64,000 nt of DNA from Methylocystis parvus OBBP (GTDB taxonomy: Bacteria > Pseudomonadota > Alphaproteobacteria > Rhizobiales > Beijerinckiaceae). A program made the translations under genes and the position numbers. This document shows positions 8,343-17,947 of this stretch, piece after piece. Within the stretch, counting starts at the first letter, position 1. Every line of letters begins with the position of its first letter. The DNA lies in assembly GCF_027571405.1 (NCBI RefSeq), contig NZ_CP092969.1:124001-188000 (forward strand), given 5' to 3'. The notes beneath the pieces are model-generated. The model saw only the letters and a list, made by a program, of their open reading frames with translations. It ran no database searches and had not been told where the DNA came from.

Positions 8343-8725
8343 GAAAAAAGCCCTTAAAGTTGCTTGTCTTGATAAAGCGGCGCCGGTTTGCCTTCGCCCT
8401 CTCGTGGGTTCTTATGCGGGGCGTTGCCCCGGTGCACTCCAAGGCAGAGCTATGTCGTAGGTCGCGACGTAAGCAAGCGTAGCCATTGACTAATCAGCGT
8501 CGCTCCGGCCGGACTGGTCGCAGTATCGGGCGAGCGGGATAGCGTCGGATGAGGCCAAATGCCCGGCATCGCAAAACAATTCCGATAAGTTGTATGTTTG
8601 TTCGGCTTTCGTGCATGCCGCGCAATAAGCCGCTGTCGGAGCATCGGAATTATCAGGTTCTGGAAGCGTTCCGTTTGATCGGTTTTATGATCCTGAGCGC
8701 TCTCGGGCCTGTCAGGCCGGAGTCG

Positions 8726-9253
8726 ATGAAGACTAACGGAATGAAAATCACCCCGTTCCTATTCGAAAATGACAAGCTCATCAGAACCATAGACCGCAAT
8801 GGCGGGCCATGGTTCATTGCCAAGGATGTTTGCGAGGCGCTCGGTCTTGCAAATAGCCGAGACGCGATCGAGAAGCTGGATGCCGATGAAAAGGGTGTCG
8901 CTTCAACCGACACCCTCGGCGGACGGCAGGAAATGCAGATCATTTCCGAATCCGGCCTCTACGCCCTTGCCCTCCGCTGCCGTGACGCCATGACGCCCGG
9001 CACCGTCCCGCACGGCTTCCGCAAGTGGGTTACGGCAGATGTTCTTCCATCCATCCGCAAGACCGGCGGCTATAGTGGGGGCGCTGAATTCGACGAGGCC
9101 AAGTTCGCGCGCATAGCGGCGGAATCGGCACGGGCCGTCGTCGAGGCCCTGCTGCCTGGCATGATCGACGGCATTCTTGCGGCGCGTGGCGGCTGCTTTA
9201 AGCCCAGCAGGCAAACGTGGCTTCCGGAACATAGTCCCCAAGGATGCGGTTAG
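8726..9253 (+). CDS. Bro-N domain antirepressor-like phage protein
   Basis: A 175-aa protein. Residues about 6-105 form a Bro-N domain (FLFENDKLIRTIDRNGGPWF, AKDVCEALGLANSRDAIEKL, ISESGLYALALRCRDA, FRKWVTADVLPSIRKTGGY), the DNA-binding module of phage antirepressors. The C-terminal part is a helical region with no anti-repressor/KilA-C motif that I recognise. ATG at 8726 is chosen because CCGGAG precedes it; ATG at 8741 is possible. Such genes are prophage relics, in line with the phage-like genes at 10.4-14.9 kb. Confidence 0.8.
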   Translation: MKTNGMKITPFLFENDKLIRTIDRNGGPWFIAKDVCEALGLANSRDAIEKLDADEKGVASTDTLGGRQEMQIISESGLYALALRCRDAMTPGTVPHGFRKWVTADVLPSIRKTGGYSGGAEFDEAKFARIAAESARAVVEALLPGMIDGILAARGGCFKPSRQTWLPEHSPQGCG

Positions 9254-9285
9254 TTAGTGTCCGCCCTCTCGCAAGGGAGTTGAAA

Positions 9286-9543
9286 ATGACGCGCCGCCGC
9301 TTAGGCCACACCGGCAGTCACGCGCTTCTAGCGCTCAGTCTCGGTTGGTTCTTCGCTTCTACCGCGCTAACACCGTCGCTCGCCGCGACACCAACGGGAG
9401 AATGGGATTTAGCCTACAGCGGCCGTTGCAGCATCTTTCAGCTCTCACCCCGACCAAATCAAAGGACGTGGTATCGCTACTATCTACATAATTGGCGTTA
9501 TGGCGACGAAAGAGACTTCACTTGTTTCATACAAGAACACTAG
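9286..9543 (+). CDS. small secreted protein
   Basis: An 85-aa product with AGGGAG 5 bp before the ATG and a clear Sec signal peptide (basic MTRRRLGHTGSH, hydrophobic ALLALSLGWFFASTALT, cleavage near SLAA-TP). The mature part is short, aromatic and contains two cysteines (SGRCSIFQL and FTCFIQ), probably one disulfide. No family recognised. Confidence 0.55.
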   Translation: MTRRRLGHTGSHALLALSLGWFFASTALTPSLAATPTGEWDLAYSGRCSIFQLSPRPNQRTWYRYYLHNWRYGDERDFTCFIQEH

Positions 9544-9702
9544 CAGGAGCGTCGGTTGACGTGTCGGCGCTTCTCGGAACGGTATAGGCGCCGTCGCTGT
9601 GGCGGCGGCTCAGATGGCCGCCTACGGCGCGAGGCCGTCTCTTGCCCGCCCGCGTTGCTCTCCCCATTTTACAGGCTAAATTGATTCAACCCCGAAACGC
9701 CC

Positions 9703-9849
9703 ATGAACCTGCTTTGGATCCTGCGTAGATTGCGCGTCGTTCTCGTCGTCCTCACAGGGCTTGCGGCCGGCATTTCGTGGGGCGCGCTGGAACAGAGCCC
9801 TCAGACCAAAGAATGGTTGGGCAATAGCGTTCCATCTTCACGCGAATAG
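9703..9849 (+). CDS. 48-aa single-pass membrane peptide
   Basis: The ATG-started frame encodes MNLLWILRRLRVVLVVLTGL followed by AAGISWGALEQSPQTKEWLG. A basic N-terminus and one hydrophobic helix predict an inner-membrane peptide. No strong ribosome site. It could be a hypothetical membrane peptide of phage type. Confidence 0.4.
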   Translation: MNLLWILRRLRVVLVVLTGLAAGISWGALEQSPQTKEWLGNSVPSSRE

Positions 9850-10223
9850 CGCGAGAGCGCTTGGCGGCGGCGGTCATTGAAGAATTTCGCGATTCGGACT
9901 ATCTTCCCCTTCGGGAAGTGAGAGAGGCTTTCGTCTCCCCCGCCCCCTCTGGGTTAGCAGGAGATGGAAAGGATCAGTTTCCATCTCCGCCACCGGAGTT
10001 TGAGCATCGCCAGCCTTACAGCCACGGGGCAAAGGGCGACGAAAGCGCGCTCGATCGGCGAGAGCGGCGGTTTCGGTGCGGCTTAGGGCCAGACGAATAA
10101 TCGGCCGTCGCGCTGCGCTCTTTTTTGGCAAGCCAGCCTCGCGTTATGACTCTCGCAGTAGGCTAATTTTCTATCAGACCTTACACAACTGTGCCCCGCC
10201 CGCCATCGGTTCTCGGGTTGGCG
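9850..10223. other. non-coding stretch, no convincing gene
   Basis: Frames on both strands here have Arg/Pro-rich, low-complexity translations (for example SPNREI and LPEGE strings) typical of out-of-frame high-GC DNA. No ribosome site, domain or repeat was recognised. Confidence 0.5.
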
Positions 10224-10436
10224 TCAATCTTTGCCGTGGCCAGGATTTGCGAGCCAATACACAATGCAGAACCCGGCGGTGATCAAGCCGGAACCGAAGA
10301 GCGTTCCTGAAACGCCTTCGTCGGGGATGGCGTAGCTGGCGATAGACATGAGCAAGCCCGCCGTCGCGACATAGAGCGGCGTTGGCTCGCGCTCGGGCGG
10401 CCTATTCTGAAGCTTGCTTCGCCATCCCATTCGCAT
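10224..10436 (-). CDS. two-TM membrane protein coupled to the XRE gene
   Basis: A 70-aa product with two hydrophobic helices (LYVATAGLLMSIASYAI and LFGSGLITAGFCIVYWLA) joined by a short acidic loop. Its start (10436, AGAAAGG upstream) lies 35 bp inside the 3' end of the XRE gene, so it is cotranscribed and possibly translationally coupled. It could be a superinfection-type or holin-like membrane peptide; function unknown. Confidence 0.55.
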   Translation of the reverse strand: MRMGWRSKLQNRPPEREPTPLYVATAGLLMSIASYAIPDEGVSGTLFGSGLITAGFCIVYWLANPGHGKD

Positions 10437-10698
10437 GGCCTTTCTTCAACCTCACGCCAGCCCCGCCACCGTTCTCAGGGATGAATTCGACGCCGGCGGC
10501 TTCAAGAGCGGAGCGGGCCTTTGCCATTGCATCTTCGCTGACACCCTGACCGACAGAGATTCCCGCCCGCACCCCAAGCAGTCGCTTCAACGTTTCGACT
10601 GATATTCCAGCTCGCTCGGCAAGCTCAGCTTGCGAGAGGTTCAACATCGCAAGGGCACCGCGAAACTGCGCTGGGGTGACATTTCCCGGGTATGACAT
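10402..10698 (-). CDS. XRE-family repressor of a phage-like operon
   Basis: A 98-aa product starting at ATG 10698. The N-terminal helix-turn-helix (FRGALAMLNLSQAELAERAG followed by ISVETLKRLLG) is followed by a conserved tail, AGVEFIPENGGGAGVRLKKG, found in many small alphaproteobacterial XRE regulators of prophages. It is divergent from the tiny-gene operon starting at 10799. The intergenic region contains two TAGGTATA boxes and an ATACCCAA palindrome, so it probably represses both itself and that operon. Confidence 0.85.
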   Translation of the reverse strand: MSYPGNVTPAQFRGALAMLNLSQAELAERAGISVETLKRLLGVRAGISVGQGVSEDAMAKARSALEAAGVEFIPENGGGAGVRLKKGHANGMAKQASE

Positions 10699-10705
10699 TT
10701 TTAAG

Positions 10706-10758
10706 TTGACACATTTAGGTATATAAGCTACATAAATAGGTATACCCAAGTTGGGTAT
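10706..10758 (+). promoter_or_regulatory. divergent promoter/operator region of the XRE regulator
   Basis: A consensus TTGACA (10706-10711) lies 17 bp from a weak TACATA (10729-10734), giving a plus-strand promoter. TAGGTATA occurs at 10716-10723 and again at 10737-10744, exactly 21 bp apart (two helical turns, same face). The perfect palindrome ATACCCAA-G-TTGGGTAT covers 10742-10758. These are the likely binding sites of the repressor encoded at 10402-10698. Confidence 0.6.
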
Positions 10759-10798
10759 TGGACGCAAGCGAACTACATCACTTCAAAGGAAGCTCGCC

Positions 10799-10911
10799 AT
10801 GAAAATTGCCCACCTCTTCGACGATCCTACCGTCCGCGCCATGCTCGAAGCCGCTGAGCGCGACGAAGGCGAGCAGAGCTACGTCCCGGCGCGCCAGCCC
10901 GAGCCCCTATT
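10799..10911 (+). pseudogene. first gene of tiny-gene operon, split by Tn3
   Basis: Starting at ATG 10799 (AAGGAAG upstream) the frame reads MKIAHLFDDPTVRAMLEAAE, then RDEGEQSYVPARQPEPLL, and enters the transposon at 10912. Removing 10912-13672 and one CTATT copy restores a continuous 53-residue frame. Its 3' part (IGGAEAVLELEEVFA, stop at 13724-13726) lies right of the transposon and overlaps the next gene as ATGA. The gene was therefore a small acidic protein in a coupled operon. Its function is unknown. Confidence 0.75.
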
Positions 10912-10939
10912 GGGGTCGTTTGCGGAAGGGGGCGGAATC

Positions 10940-11554
10940 CTACGCTAAGCCGAGAACGCGCTTTCCGTAAGTTCTGAGTTCGCCATTGGGGCCGACGTAG
11001 CGATAGAGGGTGACGCGTTCGATCCCGAGTTCGGCGCAGAGCGCGGAGACCGAAGTGTCGCGTTGAGCCATCGCGGCCTGAGCGAGACGAACCTGGGCTT
11101 TGGTGAGGGCAAATTTTCTGCCGCCTTTGCGACCGCGAGCGCGAGCGGCGGCAAGGCCTGCGACGGTGCGTTCACGGATCAAATCGCGTTCGAACTCCGC
11201 CAGTGTCGCGAAGATGCCGAAAATCATGCGGCCGGACGAGGTCGTCGTATCGATCTGCGCGCCTTTTCCAGTCAGCACCCGCAAGCCTACGCCGCGCCCC
11301 GACAGTTCTTTGACGATGTTGACCAAATGTGCGAGGGACCGCCCCAGCCGGTCGAGCTTCCAGACCACGAGCACGTCGCCCTCGCGCAACGCCCGAAGAC
11401 AGGCTTCCAGGCTTGGCCGATCGTCCCTGCTCCCCGAGGCGCGGTCCTCATAAACCTGATCCTGCTGGACGCCAGCGGCGCCCAGGGCGTCGCGCTGCAA
11501 GTCGAGAGACTGCGAGCCGTCGGCTTTCGAGACGCGGGCATATCCGATCAGCAT
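10940..11554 (-). CDS. tnpR: Tn3-type serine resolvase
   Basis: A 204-aa serine recombinase. The catalytic Ser9 is in the motif YARVSKADGSQSLDLQRDAL. KLDRLGRSLAHLVNIVKEL supplies the active-site arginines, and IFATLAEFERDLIRERTVAG forms the oligomerisation helix. A C-terminal HTH (VSALCAELGIERVTLYRYVG) binds the res subsites. The start ATG at 11554 faces tnpA across a 124-bp gap. Its stop codon lies inside the left inverted repeat. It resolves cointegrates formed by replicative transposition and looks intact. Confidence 0.92.
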   Translation of the reverse strand: MLIGYARVSKADGSQSLDLQRDALGAAGVQQDQVYEDRASGSRDDRPSLEACLRALREGDVLVVWKLDRLGRSLAHLVNIVKELSGRGVGLRVLTGKGAQIDTTTSSGRMIFGIFATLAEFERDLIRERTVAGLAAARARGRKGGRKFALTKAQVRLAQAAMAQRDTSVSALCAELGIERVTLYRYVGPNGELRTYGKRVLGLA

Positions 11555-11678
11555 GTTTCACAAACGATGTTTGAGGCGTCTGCGGCGCCGGAGCTGTTCT
11601 GTCGCCCAGACTTGTATCTTAAGACGTATCTTAAACAAAGCATCTTAAACCATAGGAAAAATTGAAAAAGGAACACGC
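11555..11678. promoter_or_regulatory. res-like region between tnpR and tnpA
   Basis: The 124-bp divergent spacer contains repeated AT-rich boxes (GTATCTTAAGACGTATCTTAAA and CATCTTAAA near 11616-11650) and GTTTCACAAACGATGTTTG near the tnpR start. This is the usual place for a resolvase site that also carries the two promoters. AAAAAGGAA at 11664-11672 serves as ribosome site for tnpA. Exact subsites cannot be assigned by eye. Confidence 0.5.
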
Positions 11679-13644
11679 ATGCCGCGCCGGATCGTGCTGA
11701 CGCCTCGGCAAAGAGAAGCGCTTCTGCGCCTGCCGACCGACCAGGCGGAACTGCTCATCCATTACACTCTCAGCGACGAGGATATCGCTCACATCAAGCG
11801 GCGACGGCGTCCCCATAACAAATACGGTTACGCGCTGCAGCTTTGCGCGCTGCGCTACCCGGGGCGCATTCTGGCGCCGGGGGAGCTGATCCCGAAGGAG
11901 GTTCTGGAGTTCATCGGAGCGCAGCTCGGCCTGCGTGCTGACGATCTCGCCGATTACGCCGTGCGTGAGGAGACTCGCCACGAGCATCTTGCGGAGCTGC
12001 GCAGAATTTACGGTTTTCGTTCCTTTTCAGGGCGCGTCGCCCGCGATCTACGAGACTGGCTTGGCCGCGAAGCCGAGTTCGCGGCGTCAAACGAGGATCT
12101 GGTTCGCCGGTTCGTGAACGAATGCCGCCAATCTCGCACGATCCTTCCGGCGATATCGACGATCGAGCGCTTGTCCGCCGATGCGTTGGTCGACGCGGAA
12201 CGCAAGATCGAAAGCCGAATGGCCGATCGATTGAGTCCCGAGGTCCGAGAGCGATTGCTGCGTCTCCTCGAAGAGACGGTTGATGAACGGGTGACGCGCT
12301 ATGTCTGGCTTCGGCAATTCGAGCCAGGCGCCAATTCGTTGGCCGCCAATCGATTGCTCGATCGTCTGGAATATTTGGAAGGCCTTCCTCTTCCGGACGG
12401 CCTTTTGGCCGATGTGCCGGTTCATCGGGTTGCGCGTCTGCGCAGGCGCCCGCATCACCGATCTTCTGTTGGAGGTGGACGCCAGCACCGGATTTTCCGA
12501 GGCGTTCAGGCATCTGCGAACCGGAGAGCCCTGCGCCGATCAGATCGGCTTGATGAATGTCCTCTTGGCGGAGGGCGTCAATCTCGGTCTGCGAAAGATG
12601 GCCGAGGCCACCAACACTCATAGCCATTGGGAGCTGATCCGCTTGGCGCGTTGGCATGTCGAAGGCGAGGCCTACGACCGCGCATTGGCCATGGTGGTTG
12701 AAGCTCAGGCCGGTCTCCCGATGGCCGCCTTTTGGGGGATGGGCGCTTCTGCTTCGAGCGATGGACAGTTCTTTGTCGCCACTGAACAGGGCGAGGCCAT
12801 GAACTTGGTCAACGCAAAATACGGCAATACGCCAGGGATCAAGGCGTACAGCCATGTCTCGGATCAATATGCTCCGTTCGCGACTCAGGTGATCCCTGCC
12901 ACCGCCAGCGAAGCGCCGTATATCCTCGACGGCCTGCTCATGAACGACGCGGGTCGGCGCGTTCGCGAGCACTTCGCCGACACCGGCGGATTCACCGATC
13001 ACGTTTTCGCGGCATGCACGCTTCTCGGTTACAACTTCGCTCCTCGCATTCGCGACCTTCCGTCGAAGAGGCTATATGTCTTTGACCCCGCCGAGGTCCC
13101 GGCCGATCTGCGTCCGTTGGTCGGCGGCAAAATCAATCAGGCGCTCATTGAGCGCAACTGGCCAGACATACTGCGCATCGCCGCCACCATCGCGACGGGA
13201 ACGATCGCTCCCAGCCAGATATTGCGGAAGCTCGCGTCCTATCCCCGTCAGAACGAGCTCTCATGCGCCTTACGTGAAGTCGGCCGCGTCGAGCGAACTC
13301 TTTTCATGATCGACTGGATCATGGACGCCGACATTCGGCGACGAGCGCAAATCGGCCTGAACAAGGGCGAGGCTCACCACGCCTTGAAGCGAGCCGTCAA
13401 CTTCCATCGGCGCGGCGAAATACGCGACCGCTCTGGCGAAGGCCAGCACTACCGCATCGCCGGCATGAACCTCCTCGCCGCCATCATCATCTTTTGGAAC
13501 ACGATGAAGCTCGGCGAGATCGTGGGCGCGAGAACACGCGAGGGCGCGCCCGTGTCTCCCGATCTCTTGGCCCACGTCTCGCCGCTCGGATGGGAACACA
13601 TCAATCTCACGGGCGAATATCGCTGGCCAAAGACCTTACCGTAG
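11679..13644 (+). pseudogene. tnpA: Tn3 transposase with internal deletion
   Basis: The first frame (from 11679) matches the TnpA N-terminus (MPRRIVLTPRQREALLRLPT) up to LPDGLLADVPVHRVARLRR. At about 12440-12450 the sequence jumps, in another frame, to ARITDLLLEVDASTGFSEAF and continues through the catalytic half (GASASSDGQFF, HFADTGGFTDHVF, LNKGEAHHALKRAVNFH) to 13644. About 655 residues are present against about 990 expected, so roughly 330 residues are missing at the junction along with the frame change. A functional transposase cannot be made. Confidence 0.88.
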
Positions 13645-13722
13645 GATTCCGCCCCCTGCCGCAAACGACCCCCTATTGATCGGCGGCGCCGAGGCCGTGC
13701 TGGAACTGGAAGAGGTCTTTGC

Positions 13723-13803
13723 ATGACCCGCCACGTTCCGTCGCCACAGGGCGCGCGGTCGCTCGCAGCCAAATTTAGGATTGCCCGTAGGAGAATCGCA
13801 TGA
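13723..13803 (+). CDS. 26-aa peptide in coupled operon
   Basis: ATG at 13723 overlaps the stop of the split upstream gene (ATGA). The TGA at 13801-13803 overlaps the ATG of the next gene in the same way. The product is basic (MTRHVPSPQGARSLAAKFRI plus ARRRIA). Support comes only from this double overlap; it may simply be a coupling leader. Confidence 0.4.
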   Translation: MTRHVPSPQGARSLAAKFRIARRRIA

Positions 13804-14075
13804 CCCACCAGCAAGAGGCCGCAACGATTAAGCCCAATACTTCTGAAACCAGCGTAAGCCTGAGCACCGTGCAATCAGAAGTAGGGCGTCTCTATCATCT
13901 ACTCGACGCGACGGCTGATATACTTATGGAAATGAATTACGAGCGCGATGGAAAGCGAGATGTAGAGTTAGACCGCGTCGCGGCGCTCGTCTTTATTGCT
14001 CGTGACAACGTCCAGCGCGTCTCCCAAACAATCGACGACAACTTCTATGCGATCGAGGGAGGGACCCGGAAATGA
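13800..14075 (+). CDS. phage-like hypothetical protein, 91 aa
   Basis: An acidic, helical protein (SEVGRLYHLLDATADILMEM, DRVAALVFIARDNVQRVSQT) starting at an ATG that overlaps the previous stop. AGGAGAAT lies 5 bp upstream. The 3' end overlaps the next gene by ATGA. The length and helical pattern suit a small accessory phage or plasmid protein; no family recognised. Confidence 0.6.
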   Translation: MTHQQEAATIKPNTSETSVSLSTVQSEVGRLYHLLDATADILMEMNYERDGKRDVELDRVAALVFIARDNVQRVSQTIDDNFYAIEGGTRK

Positions 14076-14470
14076 CCATAATCAAGCATTCCCGCCGCGC
14101 CATCGTCGCCGGGCTTCCCGTTGCCGCTGGCTCGGCCATAGTGGCGGACCCGGTCATTGCCGCTATGGCGGAGAGGGAACGTTTGGAGGCTATCCACATC
14201 ACCGCCGTCAACACAACTGACAGCTTGGTATTCTGTGGGGACGAGAGCGCCATCGAAGCTGCCGAACAGGCGCAATCCGCAGCCTGCAAAACCGTATGCG
14301 ACTTTGAAAGAAAAATGAAAGCGACCATCGCGCCTACGACCCCAGCGGGCGCAATTGCGCTACTGCGCTTCGTTGCAGACGACATGGATTTATTCGCAGA
14401 CCAGGAAATAGAGAACAGGGCCGCGATACTTTCCGCCATCGCGGTTTTAGAGCGAGGGGCGTCGTCATGA
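14072..14470 (+). CDS. hypothetical protein with Tat-like N-terminus, 132 aa
   Basis: The N-terminus MTIIKHSRRAIVAGLPVAAG followed by SAIVADPVIAA has twin arginines and a hydrophobic stretch, resembling a twin-arginine or membrane-anchor signal. The rest is helical with two cysteines. It shares ATGA overlaps with both neighbours, so it is part of the same operon. Function unknown. Confidence 0.6.
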   Translation: MTIIKHSRRAIVAGLPVAAGSAIVADPVIAAMAERERLEAIHITAVNTTDSLVFCGDESAIEAAEQAQSAACKTVCDFERKMKATIAPTTPAGAIALLRFVADDMDLFADQEIENRAAILSAIAVLERGASS

Positions 14471-14676
14471 CCGCTTCTTCCTCCCCCGTCGACCAACTCG
14501 CCTGCATCCGCGCCCGCGCGAGGCTCCTCGAGCTGGCGCTCCTTGGCGCCGATGGCTCCGGCATGTCGCTTGAGGATGAAATCTACCGTGACGCCCTCAC
14601 GCAGCAGGTGCAGGACATCGCCCGCGGGCTGGATCGCCTCGCGGAAGCCATGGAAGGCGAGCGGGCGTCCACATGA
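14467..14676 (+). CDS. hypothetical helical protein, 69 aa
   Basis: A short alanine/leucine-rich helical protein (LACIRARARLLELALLGADG, QQVQDIARGLDRLAEAMEGE). Start and stop both overlap neighbouring genes as ATGA. Unknown family; a structural or regulatory phage accessory gene is possible. Confidence 0.58.
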   Translation: MTASSSPVDQLACIRARARLLELALLGADGSGMSLEDEIYRDALTQQVQDIARGLDRLAEAMEGERAST

Positions 14677-14861
14677 CGGCCGCCACCCGCTACGATCGCG
14701 CCGCCGTCATGTGGGACGCGCACAAGCGCTACCGGGACGGGCAGCGGCTGGGGCTCGATTGGAGCTTCGGCCGTTGCCTGTCGACGGCATGGAAGGCGGC
14801 GAAGATGCGGCGCACCTGGCCCCGAAATCTAGACCGACCAGTGGCGCTGACGATTTGCTGA
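14673..14861 (+). CDS. last gene of the tiny-gene operon, 62 aa
   Basis: The sequence YDRAAVMWDAHKRYRDG followed by WSFGRCLSTAWKAAKMRR resembles small phage/plasmid proteins of the type RAxVMRxAWxxxR..FGxCLxxAWxxAK. It is basic and probably nucleic-acid associated. The start overlaps the previous stop (ATGA). No transcription terminator is obvious downstream. Confidence 0.58.
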   Translation: MTAATRYDRAAVMWDAHKRYRDGQRLGLDWSFGRCLSTAWKAAKMRRTWPRNLDRPVALTIC

Positions 14862-14909
14862 CGGCAATTTTTGGTGGTTTCGAGACAGCGCGTAAGTGTC
14901 TGATTTTCT

Positions 14910-14929
14910 GGTAGCGGAGGTCCGCTACC
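14910..14929. repeat. perfect hairpin, related to 22740-22759
   Basis: Arms GGTAGCGGA (14910-14918) and TCCGCTACC (14921-14929) are separated by GG. A related copy begins at 22740 with the same GGTAGCGGAGG. Both are preceded by TCTGATTT and followed within about 10 bp by TTCCCC. No T-run follows, so it is not a standard terminator. Confidence 0.5.
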
Positions 14930-15051
14930 TCCATTCCCCCCCAAGGGAAGGTGCTGAATTTCCGTTGAGATTTAAAGGCGAGGTTGCGCGCCGCCCGATA
15001 AGGACAAGTGAACCGCACCGGCTTTGATTTCAAGCCAGAAAATCCCTTTCC

Positions 15052-16686
<1,635 letters not shown>

Positions 16687-16749
16687 TCAGAATGGCCACG
16701 GCGATCGCCGACGCGGCGGGTTTTACACGGGTGCTATCTGCGGCGGCGT

Positions 16750-17466
16750 TCACCCGCTACGTTCCTGCTCTCCATCGCACGACACGGCGCCATGAATGGC
16801 GAGGCAATGTCTGACGATGTTTGGCTGCGAAACGACAAACTGCTTGAGCGGCGTGTCGATGTCATAAAAATAGACGTTGGCGATAAATCCGTAGATGGCG
16901 GCGTCAATGCTGGTCGGCGCCGATCCGTGCGCGTAGCCCTCCGAAGGGATCAAACTGGCGAGAGCGCTCAGGTCGGCGAGGCCGCGCGCATAGGCCATCT
17001 CAGGCGGATAGCGGCCGATACCCTGGTAGTAATAGCGCTGAAAATTGAACTCCCGCGCCTTGAGAAGGTCTTCGGGTCGAAGGCTTGGATGCTCCCAGAG
17101 TAGCGTATCGCGAAACGCTTGCCAGTAGCGCTCGTCTTGCCATCGCGAATACGACATCACCCAATAGAGGTCGTCGAGCATGCGCGTGACGAGCAGGTCC
17201 TGGCAACGCTGACTTGCGGTGAGCGCACGATCGATGGTCAATCCATGTTTCTGGACAAGATGAGCGATGATCGTCTCACTGTCGCCGATCGTTTCTCCAT
17301 CCTCGACAATATAGGGAAGCTGGCCCCGCGGCGCTGAGGATGCGTCAAAGACATGCTCTTGACGAAACGAGACGCCGGCGAGTCGCAAAAAGGCGTAAAC
17401 CTTCAAACCATAGCCGTTGTTGTCGGCGACGCCGTAGAGGCGAGGGTAGGAGTAAAGCGTGACCAT
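16750..17466 (-). CDS. glutathione S-transferase family protein
   Basis: A 238-aa protein. The N-terminal thioredoxin-like domain (MVTLYSYPRLYGVADNNGYG with LKVYAFLRLAGVSF, then RGQLPYIVEDGETIGDSETI, containing the cis-Pro and the E-S pair) is followed by an all-helical C-terminal domain. The LPYIVEDGETIGDSETII segment resembles the FAXC/metaxin-like branch more than classical GSTs. Glutathione binding is therefore plausible but catalysis is not shown. It lies 70 bp upstream of mdlC on the same strand. Confidence 0.75.
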   Translation of the reverse strand: MVTLYSYPRLYGVADNNGYGLKVYAFLRLAGVSFRQEHVFDASSAPRGQLPYIVEDGETIGDSETIIAHLVQKHGLTIDRALTASQRCQDLLVTRMLDDLYWVMSYSRWQDERYWQAFRDTLLWEHPSLRPEDLLKAREFNFQRYYYQGIGRYPPEMAYARGLADLSALASLIPSEGYAHGSAPTSIDAAIYGFIANVYFYDIDTPLKQFVVSQPNIVRHCLAIHGAVSCDGEQERSG

Positions 17467-17534
17467 GACGTGTTCCGCACAAAAACGCTATAATCTGACG
17501 AAAGACCCGGAACGGGCCGCCGCTTTTTCTATTC

Positions 17535-17810
17535 TCATAAGCCGCCGCCGCCATGCCTGTTCGCGTAATCGATACCCATCTGCACTTGGTTCATGGCGCG
17601 CTGGATGATTTGCATTGCGCGTTCGCGGTGCCCGCCCTTGTTTGGCGTTGCGGCCTCTAAAGACGCCATCGCGTCCTGAAGAGAGGCAAGCGCGCGCTCC
17701 ATATTACCTTGATAGGCGATTGCGGGCGTGGATGGTAGTGCGAGGGTTGCCGGTAGCGCAGCGGCTGCAAGGGTTAGCACCTGGCGGCGGGAGGCGGCGT
17801 CTCTGATCAT
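17535..17810 (-). CDS. small exported protein with twin-arginine-like signal
   Basis: A 91-aa product. MIRDAASRRQVLTLAAAALP followed by ATLALPSTPAIAY is a signal peptide with RR before the hydrophobic core. The mature part is a helical hairpin (MERALASLQDAMASLEAATP, RERAMQIIQRAMNQVQMGID) ending in HGGGGL. Periplasmic location is inferred. No family name recognised. Confidence 0.6.
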   Translation of the reverse strand: MIRDAASRRQVLTLAAAALPATLALPSTPAIAYQGNMERALASLQDAMASLEAATPNKGGHRERAMQIIQRAMNQVQMGIDYANRHGGGGL

Positions 17811-17947
17811 TTTCGCTCCGGGGTGACAAAAACGGCCGCGGCAGGCTACGCGACCGCTTGAACTTTGTCATGCACGCGATTTGCGCCGCGTCGGCGGAAG
17901 TGACTTCAGTCGCGAGTCTTTCGCTTTCTGACGATACGAAAGATCTA

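Larger units (their letters stand above)
10912..13672. mobile_element. Tn3-family transposon, internally deleted
   Basis: 38-bp inverted repeats (10912-10949 and 13635-13672, both beginning GGGGTCGTTTGCGG; 36/38 identical) are flanked by the 5-bp target duplication CTATT at 10907-10911 and 13673-13677. Contents: resolvase on the minus strand, a res-like intergenic region, and a tnpA that has lost an internal segment of roughly 1 kb. The intact duplication shows a genuine insertion not followed by rearrangement. It can move only with TnpA supplied in trans. Confidence 0.92.

Noticed and set aside
9874..10131. 85-codon minus-strand frame
   Set aside because: Arg/Pro-rich translation with no start signal, overlapping an equally poor plus-strand frame.
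11911..13002. 363-codon minus-strand frame across the second tnpA
   Set aside because: Antisense to recognisable TnpA sequence; no motif or ribosome site.
14910..14929. tRNA gene ending in CTCCGCTACCA
   Set aside because: Neither hairpin copy has a T-loop (GTTCRAnnC) or anticodon arm; only a fragment-like resemblance.
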